NCBI RefSeq assembly: GCF_014295035.1
Contig: NZ_CP060404.1
Coordinates: forward strand, 7,852,501-7,916,500
DNA from: Streptomyces buecherae
GTDB taxonomy: Bacteria > Actinomycetota > Actinomycetes > Streptomycetales > Streptomycetaceae
Reading direction: 5' to 3'
Length of the DNA: 64,000 nucleotides
Shown here piece after piece: positions 27,662-35,978 of the stretch (its first letter is position 1; every line of letters begins with the position of its first letter). A model generated the notes under the pieces. That model had not been told where the DNA came from. It was given only the letters and a program-made list of their open reading frames with translations, and did no database searches. Both the position numbers and the translations under genes were made by a program.

Positions 27662-27984
27662 GACGCGCCCTCCCCTGGCCTCGCGTGATCACCCGACGCA
27701 GCATAAGCGGCTCCGGGCACGAGGTTTCCACGAGGTTCTCACCGGAGCTTCACGGGGCTCCGGCCCACCCCGATGGGACCTGGGAACCGTGCGGCGGAGG
27801 CCGGGAGGCAGGCGGCCCTTTCGCGCGCGGGGGCGACCTTGGACGCGGGCGGCGTGTGCGCCCGGGACAAGAGGAAGAGCGTCCCGGCCTTAATGCGTGT
27901 GATGAGTATCCGTTTGCTCCGACACGCGAAGGTTGTGCTCAGCCGCAGTACGAGACGAAAGCCGTTGAGGAAAGCTAATCCGCC

Positions 27985-28116
27985 ATGCCGCTGTCTGAGA
28001 GTGACAGCAGTGCGGCGAGGTCGATTCTCGGTCAGTTCCTGACCGAAAATCGAACCGTGGACGGCAGGCATGAAGACGGGGGAGCGACAGGCGTCTTCCT
28101 CGTGAAGATCAACTGA
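27985..28116 (+). CDS. Small protein of 43 residues, unknown function
   Basis: ATG 27985 opens a 43-codon frame ending in TGA at 28114-28116. A TAA at 27976 rules out a longer start, and GAGGAAAG lies 10-14 nt upstream. The peptide begins MPLSESDSSAARSILGQFL, is acidic and polar in the middle (NRTVDGRHEDGG) and ends with a hydrophobic ATGVFLVKIN. It has no Cys and no membrane helix. A strong terminator starts 5 nt after the stop, and an A+T-richer promoter-like stretch precedes it, which supports a real transcription unit. It could be a small regulator, a leader peptide or a precursor peptide, but no modification enzyme is adjacent. From 27662 to 27984 nothing else was recognised. Confidence 0.5.
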   Translation: MPLSESDSSAARSILGQFLTENRTVDGRHEDGGATGVFLVKIN

Positions 28117-28120
28117 AGCT

Positions 28121-28157
28121 TGAGAGGGCTGGGTCGTTTTGCAACCCAGCCCTCTCA
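28121..28157. terminator. Bidirectional terminator between the 43-codon gene and a converging gene
   Basis: TGAGAGGGCTGGGT (28121-28134) and its perfect complement (28144-28157) enclose the loop CGTTTTGCA. Its right arm includes the stop codon of the leftward gene (28155-28157), and its left arm begins 5 nt after the rightward 43-codon gene. Confidence 0.9.
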
Positions 28158-28619
28158 GCCCACCGGCCAGAAATGGGCGAGGTATCGCTCGTCCCCTTGA
28201 GGAACTCCCACATCAGTCAACCGCGCTACCTCTTCGCGGCCCACGCTGTACATCCGAAGCCTCCACGTCGCCTGAGTACGCCCCAGCGCGATGCTCTCCT
28301 CCTGAGGGCCGGCGACCACCCAGATCGAGAGTCGCCCAGTAGGAGACGTGATCGTCGCCTCACCTCGCTCCTCCCAGTCTTCAGACTCATCGATCGGTGG
28401 CTCGCCACTCCAAATCTCCACCGCCAACAGAGCATCATGCGTATGACCGGCGCTTTCCACATCCACCCGCATGGAATGCGAGGAAAGAAAAGAAGTGCCC
28501 AACTCGACCCGTCCTTCGGGGTACACAACGGGAACCTGCGTATCATCCTCTTCTTGCAGCGCGAACCCGCTGTAATCCACCAGAATCTCAATGCTCTGCC
28601 GGCATACGACGCTAACCAC
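28155..28619 (-). CDS. Conserved hypothetical protein (acidic, 154 residues)
   Basis: The frame starts at GTG 28619 with GGAG five nt before it and ends inside a terminator. The protein is acidic and beta-rich: VDYSGFALQEEDD, VELGTSFLSSHSMRVDVESAG, LLAVEIWSGEPPID, GEATITSPTGRLSIWVVAG, WRLRMYSVGREEVARL, YLAHFWPV. This type of small acidic protein is scattered in Streptomyces genomes, and some relatives sit beside toxins as immunity-like proteins, but none is recognisable here. Codon usage is less G+C-biased than in flanking genes, consistent with acquired DNA. Function not known. Confidence 0.75.
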   Translation of the reverse strand: MVSVVCRQSIEILVDYSGFALQEEDDTQVPVVYPEGRVELGTSFLSSHSMRVDVESAGHTHDALLAVEIWSGEPPIDESEDWEERGEATITSPTGRLSIWVVAGPQEESIALGRTQATWRLRMYSVGREEVARLTDVGVPQGDERYLAHFWPVG

Positions 28620-28890
28620 CAGCGCTCCAATTCCCGACTCCTGGGCTTGCGCAGAGCATATCTACCGCGACGACATCGCCCCGCTCGAACCAACGACGCG
28701 ACCACTGCCGAGCAGGCCGCCGGGCCGGGATGAAAGTCGCCGGTGTCGCTGCGCTGTCCAACTGGTGGAGCCAGGCGAGGTGCACTCGGCCACCCGGCGC
28801 GGGACAGGCCGTTTCCGGTGCTCACCGCGGGCTCCGTCAAACGAATCGAGGAACTGATCGCCCACACCTTTTTGGCGCCCGTCCGATGCT

Positions 28891-28982
28891 CAGCAGCCAG
28901 CAGCCAGCAGCCAGCAGCCAGCAGCCAGCAGCCAGCAGCCAGCAGCCAGCAGCCAGCAGCCAGCAGCCAGCAGCCAGCAGCC
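28891..28982. repeat. 7-bp tandem repeat, 13 perfect copies
   Basis: CAGCAGC is repeated 13 times without a mismatch (28891-28981, plus one base). Because 7 is not a multiple of 3, every frame reads a 7-residue repeat (QPAASSQ on the plus strand, LLAAGCW on the minus). No real gene could be shown to cross it, and 28620-29493 has no other recognisable feature. Such perfect repeats are prone to slippage and rare in Streptomyces. Confidence 0.95.
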
Positions 28983-29493
28983 CGAGGGCGTAGCGTCCGG
29001 AGAAGCGGGAGGCGTGCGGGGGTGGGGGCACGGCGCCACACTGCCTGGGCAGCGTTCCCGCTGGCCGCCCTGCCTACCCACCGGGTGCTCCACGCCGCAC
29101 GACCACCAGCGAGAGCGTTGTCCCCGCTCGTCTTGAGGGGCGCGCCTGTCCGGGGGCGGTGCGCCGGCGTGGGCGCCGGGCGTAAACGGGTTCCGTCGAT
29201 TCTGGTCGTGTCCGGCGCCTGCGACCGTGAGCAACGGCAGGACAAGGGGGCAGCCGTGAGCGACGGCCCCGGGCAGCAGCCCCAGCCAGCACCGATGACC
29301 AGGCCACGTACCGAGTGCCCTTCGATGCCTGGGACGCCCCGAAGCTCGCGCCGAAACCGACGGTCTCGTACCCGATCCGCCGTCAGATCCGATGGCCCGC
29401 AGCGGCGCCCGGCGCGTTACCAGTCATGCCCTCTTGTCGGGACCGGGCAGGACTTTCACACTGCGGATCACGGCGTAGGAGGGTGGGGGAGCT

Positions 29494-30180
29494 GTGGCAG
29501 CACGACGACGGCGCGGACGGATGAGGAAGCGCACGCGCAGGCAGGTGCAAGGATGGGGCGCTGCGGCGGCGCTTATCGCTGTGGTCTGGGTTGCTGGGAA
29601 CTGGGCGGCGGTGTGGCCCGTCCTGGTGATCGTGCTCGCTGTCTGTGGTGTGAGTGGCGCCGGTTGGGGGCTCCTGCGTGCGCACCGGCGCACGGTCGGC
29701 CAAGACCGGCAGTGGCGGACGCAGGAGGAAGCGAGGGCACGGGAGCTGTCCATGATGGAGGTCGACGCGCTCACCTGGCAGGAGTTCGAGCACTACGTCG
29801 CCGACCTGTGCCGTCGGGACGGATGCACGAAGGTCGTCGTCAGCGGCAAGCGTGGCGACCTGGGCGCCGACGTGATCGGCTATCTCGCCGACGGTCGCAA
29901 ACTGGTCATTCAGTGCAAGAAGTACGCCCCCGAGCGCAGCGTGTCCTCGCAGGACATGCAGAAGTTCGTCGGCACGGCCCGTCTTGAGCACGGCGCGGAC
30001 GTGGCCCTGTTCGTCACCACGTGCCGCTCGTTCACCAAGGCGGCCCTCGGGCTGGCGATGCGCCAGGACATCGTGGCCCTGCACCGCGATCTGCTGGGCT
30101 CTTGGGTCAAGGGTGCCCACCTGGAAACGCTGATCCCCCTGAACGGAAGCGGCGGAGGCACACGTCGCCAACCCGCATAG
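29494..30180 (+). CDS. Membrane-anchored Mrr-type restriction endonuclease
   Basis: The 228-residue protein has an Arg-rich N-terminus, two hydrophobic segments (about 22-38 and 40-58) and a linker. An Mrr-type nuclease domain follows (92-215): TWQEFEHYVADLCRRDG; the catalytic Asp in GKRGDLGADVIG (near 123-130); and QCKKYA (near 143-148), the (D/E)xK-type end of a PD-(D/E)xK core. Then FVGTARLEHGADVALFVTT. Mrr proteins cut methylated or otherwise modified DNA. Fusion to membrane helices is seen in related actinobacterial proteins and could relate to incoming DNA (inference). The GTG start has GGGGGAG just before it; ATG 29521 is an alternative. No methylase lies nearby. Confidence 0.87.
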   Translation: MAARRRRGRMRKRTRRQVQGWGAAAALIAVVWVAGNWAAVWPVLVIVLAVCGVSGAGWGLLRAHRRTVGQDRQWRTQEEARARELSMMEVDALTWQEFEHYVADLCRRDGCTKVVVSGKRGDLGADVIGYLADGRKLVIQCKKYAPERSVSSQDMQKFVGTARLEHGADVALFVTTCRSFTKAALGLAMRQDIVALHRDLLGSWVKGAHLETLIPLNGSGGGTRRQPA

Positions 30181-30524
30181 CGGGGCCGCAGCCTCTGTCC
30201 GGTGAAGCCCATGGCCCTGATACATCCGTAGCGTCAACGGGTCGCTGGTGTGGAGGAGTTGATGCGTACCGGACTACGCATCGCCCCGACTCCACGCAGG
30301 GCAGGCCCGCGAGGCGTTGGACCGTGCCCCGCGGCTCCTGGAGGATGAACCGCCCGTACGCACTCGATCGCGCACGCGACGCCCCCCAGCCTGCCGCGCG
30401 CCGTGCCCCTACCCGTGGCGGGCGTCGAACCGCCTCGCATGCCGGCGCGACATGGAGGCACAGACCTGCGGGCAGCCGACCTGCACCCCGGTCCGCGCCG
30501 GTCACATCGATGTGAGGGTCAACC

Positions 30525-30850
30525 GTGTGGATGCGGATCGCAGAGCTGGCGGGGCGGACCGGCGTCAACCTGCTGAGGCCGTGCTGTCCCGTCCGGCGGA
30601 TGCCGAGTACCCGAACCCGCGGGTCTGGCCGGCTGCCGATGTGTTGGCGACCTTCCGTTTTCATGCCGACGATGAAGTCGACGTCAACCCGCGAGAGTTG
30701 CGGGGCCAGGATCGACGTGATGTGTTCTGCGGTTTCCTTTGTGAGATCGGGCGGCGGTTGGGCAGGTCGAACGCAGACCGCGATCGCCGGTTAGCCAAAC
30801 CGGCGATCGTGGCGACCAACGAGGTGTCCTCCGCTTCGCGGCGGTCGTGA
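30525..30850 (+). pseudogene. Broken coding remnants (MerR-like start; unknown fragment)
   Basis: In the gap 30181-30931 a frame at 30528 reads MRIAELAGRTGVN, the exact style of a MerR-family start, but turns to unrelated Arg/Pro/Cys-rich sequence at once. A second frame then reads NPRVWPAADVLATFRFH, DEVDVNPRELRGQDRR and FLCEIGRRLGRS, which looks like the middle of a real protein, and then degenerates. Both look like debris of genes interrupted by recombination. Neither has a plausible complete frame. Confidence 0.4.
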
Positions 30851-30931
30851 TCCGGTTCCTGAGAGCGCGGCTCGATGTCGGTGCCCTTGACCGCCCTGGC
30901 GAACTCGGCGTCGGATCGCTCCCGGCCGGCC

Positions 30932-31594
30932 TCAGGCCGGGTGGATGAGGCGGCTTTCGTAAGCGAAGATCACGGCCTGTATCCGGTCGCGGAGTTCGAG
31001 CTTTTGCAGGATTCGCCCCAGATGGGACTTCACGGTCGCCTCCGCCAGGTACAGGGTGGCTGCGATCTCGGTGTTGGACAGGCCGCAGCCCACCTTGATG
31101 AGCACCTCGCGCTCGCGGGCGCTGAGCCGGCTCAGCCGTTCGTCGCGGTCGGCACTGCCGCCGTCGGGAATGTGTGGGCGGAGGTTTTCCAGCAGGCGGC
31201 GGGTGATCCGGGGGGAGACCACCGCGTCGCCCGCTGCCACGCTGCGTATCGCGGTGAGCAGTTCCTCGGGCCTGGTGTTCTTCAGCAGGAAGCCCGAGGC
31301 TCCGGCTTTGAGTGCGGCGAAGGCGTATTCGTCGAGGTCGAAGGTGGTGAGAATCAGTACTCTGCTCTGCGGGGAGGTTCGGATGACCTGTCGGGTCGCC
31401 TCGATCCCGTCGGTCCCGGGCATCCGGACGTCCATGAGGACGACGTCGGGGCGCAGGTCCCGGGCGAGGCGTATGGCCTGGATGCCGTCTGCGGCTTCGC
31501 CGACCGGTGCCATGTCGGGCTGGGTCTCCAGGACCGTGCTGAAGGCCATACGGAGCAGCGCTTCGTCGTCGGCGACCAGAATGCGGATCGTCAT
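30932..31594 (-). CDS. NarL/LuxR-type two-component response regulator
   Basis: The 220-residue protein has a receiver domain (acid pocket ADDEALL; phosphoacceptor Asp in VVLMDVRMPGTDG, about residue 54; LTTFDLDEYAFAALKAGASGFLLKN) and a C-terminal LuxR helix-turn-helix (LSAREREVLIKVGCGLSNTEIAATLYLAEATVKSHLGRILQKL). Its ATG overlaps the stop of the kinase gene (ATGA), so the two are translationally coupled partners. The divergent membrane hydrolase gene beyond the kinase is a likely target. Confidence 0.96.
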   Translation of the reverse strand: MTIRILVADDEALLRMAFSTVLETQPDMAPVGEAADGIQAIRLARDLRPDVVLMDVRMPGTDGIEATRQVIRTSPQSRVLILTTFDLDEYAFAALKAGASGFLLKNTRPEELLTAIRSVAAGDAVVSPRITRRLLENLRPHIPDGGSADRDERLSRLSAREREVLIKVGCGLSNTEIAATLYLAEATVKSHLGRILQKLELRDRIQAVIFAYESRLIHPA

Positions 31595-32907
31595 GCGGAC
31601 GCCGCTCCGCTGCTACCGAGGTCGAGGCGGGTGCGGACTCGCCAGCCGCCACCCGGGAGCGGTTCGGCCTGCAAGGTTCCCCCGTAGGAGGCTGCGCGCT
31701 CGCGCATGCCAGGGATGCCGTGGCCGGACGGTGTGGCGCCGGGCAGTGGCGGGTGCGGGCCGCTGTCGGTGACTTCCACTGTGACGGTCTCGGCTGAGCA
31801 CAGCACCCGGACCCGCGCGTGTGTGCCAATGGGTGTGTGTTTGAGGGTGTTGGTCAAGGCTTCCTGTACCAGGCGGTAGACGGTCAGTTGTGCGGTGGCG
31901 GGTATGTGGGTGTGGCCGCCCTGAACCTCGACGCGGGTCGACAGCCCGGCGGCGCACATCTGGTCGGCCAGGGCCGCCAGTTGCGCAATGCCGGGAAGTG
32001 GGTGGCGCTCCGCGTCGGGCTCGTCGGTCCGCAGGATGCCCAAGGAGCGTCGCATGTCGGTCAGGGCCTGTCGGCCCGTCTCGGAGATCTGGAGCATCGC
32101 GGTGGTGGCCTTGGCGGGGGACCGGTGCTGTGCGTAGACGGCGGCGTCGGTGAGGGCGACCATGACGGACAGGTTGTGGGTGACGATGTCGTGCATCTCC
32201 CGGGTGATACGTGTCCTTTCCTCGGCGACGGCCAGCCGCGCCTGCTGGTCCTGTTGTTGCTCCAGGCGTGCGGCGCGTTCCTCCAAGGCCGCGAGGTAGG
32301 CCCGTGTGGTCCGCACGTTCGCCCCGAGGACGGCGGCGGCGACGACCATCGCGGTCACCGCGACGAAGGGGGTCAGGAACGCGCCTTCCGTCGCCCAGCG
32401 CAGACAGGCCAGCAGGGCCCCGCTCTCCACGATGGCACCGGCGACAAGCGTGCCGCGCCGGCCCGAGTGCGCGGCCACCGTGTAGAGGGCCACCAACAAG
32501 GCGATGTCCGCCGGCAGTTGGACGTCCATCAGCCACTGGACGAAGGCCGCGGCGGCCACGGCGCCGAACGTCGTGAGCGGGGCTCGGCGCCGCCACACCA
32601 AGGGCAGCGCGATGGCGGCGGTGAGGGTCAGGGCCACCGGGAGCTCCTGCGGGGCGTGCGTGGTCATGATGTGGAGCAGGAGCAGCGCCGGCAACAGCGA
32701 GTCCCACACCACGGGCGGCAACCGGTGGCCCCAGCGCCGGGCGGCCCTCATCGGCCGCGCTGCTCGTGCGGAGACCAGGTCGGCGTACCTCGTCAGCCAT
32801 ACGGCTGTCCCAGCCCGTGGCATCCGGTCCCGGTAGCGCGACGGGTGGGCACTGCCGGTTTCCGTAGCCGCCTCGGTCATCACACGTCCCTGTCGATTCA
32901 GCGTCAT
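31591..32907 (-). CDS. Two-component sensor histidine kinase (HisKA_3 type)
   Basis: The 438-residue protein has about five hydrophobic segments between residues 55 and 190, a coiled linker (EERAARLEQQQDQQARLAVAEERT), and the dimerisation/phosphoacceptor box ITREMHDIVTHNLSVMVALT, where the His of EMHD is phosphorylated. A HATPase domain follows (LTVYRLVQEALTNTLKHT as N box; GHGIPGMRERAASYGG as G box). It pairs with the coupled response regulator downstream. ATG 32907 has GAGG at 5 nt; ATG 32880 (MTEAAT) with AGGGA is also credible. The signal is unknown. A divergent promoter region of about 330 bp separates it from the hydrolase gene. Confidence 0.93.
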   Translation of the reverse strand: MTLNRQGRVMTEAATETGSAHPSRYRDRMPRAGTAVWLTRYADLVSARAARPMRAARRWGHRLPPVVWDSLLPALLLLHIMTTHAPQELPVALTLTAAIALPLVWRRRAPLTTFGAVAAAAFVQWLMDVQLPADIALLVALYTVAAHSGRRGTLVAGAIVESGALLACLRWATEGAFLTPFVAVTAMVVAAAVLGANVRTTRAYLAALEERAARLEQQQDQQARLAVAEERTRITREMHDIVTHNLSVMVALTDAAVYAQHRSPAKATTAMLQISETGRQALTDMRRSLGILRTDEPDAERHPLPGIAQLAALADQMCAAGLSTRVEVQGGHTHIPATAQLTVYRLVQEALTNTLKHTPIGTHARVRVLCSAETVTVEVTDSGPHPPLPGATPSGHGIPGMRERAASYGGTLQAEPLPGGGWRVRTRLDLGSSGAASA

Positions 32908-33235
32908 GGTGGCCTCTGCCGGGGCGACTCTCGCGTACAACCGGAGCCGGGTCGGGCATGGGGGCGTAGAACCCGCGCTGCCCGCACGTGCCGCGACGGC
33001 CCTGTCACGGTAGGCCGCGATCCAGCGGCACGCATGAGTCCACCGTCGGAGGAAATCGCGCGCAAGTACGACCACAGGAGGAGCCCGGCCACCCCCCTCG
33101 GTCGCAAGGCCGCTCACATGGGCATGCCTTGGGTTGCGACCCCCGGCTGTACGCGATGGCGACCCGAGGGCGATGTGGCAGCGCGTGTCCCGCGCCGAGC
33201 ATGGCCTGGTGACCGAGAACCTCATGGGGCTGCAC

Positions 33236-34663
33236 ATGTCCCTTCTGGAAGTCCCTGTCCTGCTGGGTGCCGTCGCGCTGGTGGTGGTGCGCTGGCTTCC
33301 GCCTGCCGTCCGCCCGCGCGTCACGATCGCGGCGGTGGCAGTGTTCGTGCTGTCCGCGATCGTGCTGAGCGTGGTGGGGACCCGTTGGCAGATGCTGCCG
33401 GTACTGGCCGGCGCCGCCCTCGCGCTGCCGTTCGCTCTCTCTCCTCTGCTACGACGCCGCACTGGCCGGCCGGCGTGGCGTGCCCAGTGGTGGCTGGCCT
33501 TGCCCGGATCGGTGGCCTGCGCCGGCCTGATCGCCACGGGTCCGGTGGCCGCCTGGGCCTTTCCCGTACCTGCGTTCCCCGAGCCGTCGGGCCGTTTCGC
33601 GGTCGGCACCCGTGTGATGCAGTGGACCGACCCACGCCGCCCCGAGATCTTCACCGTCGTTCCGCACGACCGGCGCACGGTCGTGGTCCAGCTCTGGTAC
33701 CCCGCGCAGAAGGCCCCCGCAGGCGCGCGGCGGGCCCAGTACCTCGGACGCACGGAGCACGAGGCTCGCACCGTCGCCGACGCCCTCGCCCGCCAGGTCG
33801 GGCTGCCCGGCTTCCTGATCGACGGCACCCCACGCGCCCGCACCCGTTCGGTCTTCAACGCTCCGGTGGCCGGTGGGGGCGGACGCTTCCCGGTCGTGTT
33901 GTTCTCTCCCGGATCCGGCGGAGTGCGCACCCAGAACACCGCCTGGGCGGAGGAACTGGCCAGCCACGGCTATCTGGTCGCCGCCCTCGACCACCCGTAC
34001 GACTCCGCCGCCGTCGTCCTCACCGACGGCCGAACGCTTCACACCAAGACCACCTCTACCGGCGACCGGGACAAGGACGACAAGCTGGCGGCCGACTGGA
34101 CGGCTGTTCGGAGTGCCGACCTCAGCTTCGTCCTCACGCAACTGGACCGTCTGGGCCGAGGCGAGATCGCCGGTCCGCTGACCGGACGCCTGGATACCAG
34201 CCGGGCCGCGGTCACCGGCCATTCCATGGGTGGTGCCGCCGCCCTGCAGGCAGCCCGGCAGGACCACCGGTTCGACGCCGTCATCGATCTGGACGGCTAC
34301 CCCCACGGCCCCGTCTCGCCCTCCCTCCGCCAGCCGACGCTCGCGCTCACCCAGGCCATCACCCCCGCAACCGACCCGCGGTACATGCCCCGCCTCACCA
34401 GGGCTCTCAAGCGCAACACCGCGACGAGCTACCGGCTCACCATCCCCGGCGCCGCCCACCTCACCTTCATGGACGGCCCCCTGTACCTGCCGCCCGTGCC
34501 CTCGATAGTCGGCTCCCTGGGCCGCACCGAGAGCCCCCGCGTCGTCGCCGCGACCGCTCTCGCCTTCCTGGACACCACCCTGCGGCACAAACCCGGCGAC
34601 CTGCCCGGCGTTCTCTCGGCCTACGGCGACCTCAGCGTCTACCACCCGAGCAACAGCCGCTGA
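33236..34663 (+). CDS. Membrane-anchored alpha/beta hydrolase, PAF-acetylhydrolase-like
   Basis: The first 120 residues contain four hydrophobic helices. The C-terminal ~350 residues are an alpha/beta hydrolase of the platelet-activating-factor acetylhydrolase type: VVVQLWYPA, FPVVLFSPGSGG, LASHGYLVAALDHPYDS, nucleophile GHSMGGAAAL (AAVTGHSMGG), Asp in DLDGYP, and His in PGAAHLTFMD. The predicted topology puts the catalytic part on one side of the membrane. ATG 33236 (MSLLEVPV) is chosen because GGGG sits 6 nt upstream and the helix begins at once; 33224 and earlier are possible. It is divergent from the two-component system, so its control by that system is a fair inference. Phospholipid or ester substrates are likely but unproven. 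Confidence 0.87.
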   Translation: MSLLEVPVLLGAVALVVVRWLPPAVRPRVTIAAVAVFVLSAIVLSVVGTRWQMLPVLAGAALALPFALSPLLRRRTGRPAWRAQWWLALPGSVACAGLIATGPVAAWAFPVPAFPEPSGRFAVGTRVMQWTDPRRPEIFTVVPHDRRTVVVQLWYPAQKAPAGARRAQYLGRTEHEARTVADALARQVGLPGFLIDGTPRARTRSVFNAPVAGGGGRFPVVLFSPGSGGVRTQNTAWAEELASHGYLVAALDHPYDSAAVVLTDGRTLHTKTTSTGDRDKDDKLAADWTAVRSADLSFVLTQLDRLGRGEIAGPLTGRLDTSRAAVTGHSMGGAAALQAARQDHRFDAVIDLDGYPHGPVSPSLRQPTLALTQAITPATDPRYMPRLTRALKRNTATSYRLTIPGAAHLTFMDGPLYLPPVPSIVGSLGRTESPRVVAATALAFLDTTLRHKPGDLPGVLSAYGDLSVYHPSNSR

Positions 34664-34787
34664 TCAGCTGTGTGATGACAGCCGGCGGCATGACCGTTCC
34701 CCTTTCCAGCCGGAGTGCAACCCGCGGTGCCGGCCCTGTCGATCTGCTGCCTGATCGAGGGCTGTGCTCGGCGAGGTTGGTCCGGCT

Positions 34788-34933
34788 ATGACGACCGGAG
34801 GGGGCGGGGTGCGGCAGGAGTGGGAGCCGGAGGACCTGATCGAGGTCTGGACGCTGCTGGAGGAGCACCAGGAGCGGCTGCGGAACAAGTCGGGGGCCGA
34901 CCGGTCGGGTTCGCGTTGTTGCTGAAGTTCTTT
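34788..34933 (+). pseudogene. Frameshifted N-terminal remnant of a Tn3-type transposase
   Basis: From ATG 34788 the frame reads RQEWEPEDLIEVWTLL, EEHQERLRNKSGADR, the start of a Tn3-family (DUF4158-type) transposase. It then shifts by one base so that GFALLLKFF continues in another frame. Sequence after 34933 no longer matches. The remaining gap 34664-35295 contains only further short fragments, including a possible helix-turn-helix start on the minus strand near 35059. Confidence 0.6.
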
Positions 34934-35295
34934 AGCGGTCGTGCGGTCCTGTTCGCCTTCGGCCCGCCGGCGGCGAACCCACTCGTGTGCCGTGACGCGC
35001 GGGATGCCCCGCGATTGGACGGCCTGCGCGGACACGCTCGGTGAGAAGTCGCCTGCCATGAACGGTCAGCCGGGAATTGCGGTGGGACGTGAAGACCTCC
35101 GTGCGGTGCAGTCCTAGACAGCTCCACCACGCCGGAGGTCTACGCCACGATCAACCCTGCCCAGCGTTGCCAACGCTCGTGATCGATACAACTAGCCGCA
35201 GCGGTGAGGCTGTCGGCGACGGCAGACACGCCGACCGCGACAAGGCCACTGCCGTGCGGCGACCGCGCACGTCGTCACCGGCGTGTCCGACTGAG

Positions 35296-35913
35296 CTAAC
35301 CGGGATCGGGTTCGTCGTGGATGGTCAACGCTCCGGCGAGGTCGAGGTCGGCGTTGGTGCCGTGTGCCCCGGCGCGGACGAGCAGCACTGCGCCGAGCGC
35401 GGTGCTCCAGAACGTCCTGGCCTCCACGCTGAGTGGTCGACGGGCCCTCCAGCCGCGACTGTCTAGGAGCTGACTCGCGAAGCGCTCGGATTGCCGGAAC
35501 AGCAACCGGAGGTGCTGGTCGACCACGGGGGTGAGTTCGGGCTTGGAGATCCCGGAAGCCAGTGCTCGCGCGACCGACGGGAGCGAGGGCATGGCCAGTA
35601 CGGCGCGGGCGATGTTGCGCCGAAAAGTCGCCGCATCGGGGGCTTGGCGGCCGATGCGCTCAACCCGTCGAGCGTCGTGCAGCAAGCCGAGAAAGGCGGC
35701 GTGCACGAGCAGCGAGTCCTTGGAGCCGAAGTAGTAGGTGACCTGATTGGGGAAGACGCCTGCCGCGTTGGCGATCTCCGCGACGCTCACCTCGGCGCCG
35801 GGCCGCTCCTTGCAGAGCCGGGCAGTTGCCTCAATCAGCCGGTGCCTCGTCGCGCGACCGCGGTCACGCGGTCGAGTCGACGTCGACTGAGCTTCGGTTC
35901 GCTTCTTCTCCAC
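35296..35913 (-). CDS. TetR-family repressor, divergent from FabF
   Basis: The 205-residue TetR protein has its helix-turn-helix at residues 25-68 (RGRATRHRLIEATARL, VSVAEIANAAGVFPNQVTYYFGSKDSLLVHAAF) and an all-helical ligand domain. GTG 35913 lies only 8 bp from the first of two perfect palindromic operators, which occupy the 65-bp divergent promoter shared with the ketosynthase gene. This is the classic arrangement of an autoregulated TetR repressor controlling its neighbour. The ligand may be an acyl compound or a ketosynthase inhibitor (inference). Confidence 0.93.
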   Translation of the reverse strand: MEKKRTEAQSTSTRPRDRGRATRHRLIEATARLCKERPGAEVSVAEIANAAGVFPNQVTYYFGSKDSLLVHAAFLGLLHDARRVERIGRQAPDAATFRRNIARAVLAMPSLPSVARALASGISKPELTPVVDQHLRLLFRQSERFASQLLDSRGWRARRPLSVEARTFWSTALGAVLLVRAGAHGTNADLDLAGALTIHDEPDPG

Positions 35914-35920
35914 ATCCGAA

Positions 35921-35963
35921 TTGTATGTGATACAACAAGGGCGTTCACTTGTATCGCATACAA
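35921..35963. promoter_or_regulatory. Two perfect palindromic TetR operators
   Basis: TTGTATGTGATACAA (35921-35935) and TTGTATCGCATACAA (35949-35963) share perfect TTGTAT/ATACAA arms, with centres 28 bp apart. They fill the divergent promoter between the TetR and FabF genes. Such a pair is what a TetR dimer, or two dimers, would need to repress both promoters. Confidence 0.9.
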
Positions 35964-35978
35964 GAAAGGTTGAGGGGC

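Noticed and set aside
28891-28982. CRISPR array
   Set aside because: The unit is 7 bp with no spacers, so it is a simple tandem repeat. No CRISPR array or cas gene was seen anywhere in the window.
28743-29987. Plus-strand frame carrying a QPAASSQ heptad repeat
   Set aside because: The repeat is only the translation of the 7-bp DNA repeat. The rest of the frame is unlike protein and overlaps the Mrr-type nuclease gene in another frame.
31819-34791. 990-codon plus-strand frame
   Set aside because: It is antisense to the histidine kinase and out of frame with the membrane hydrolase, both of which are well-supported genes.
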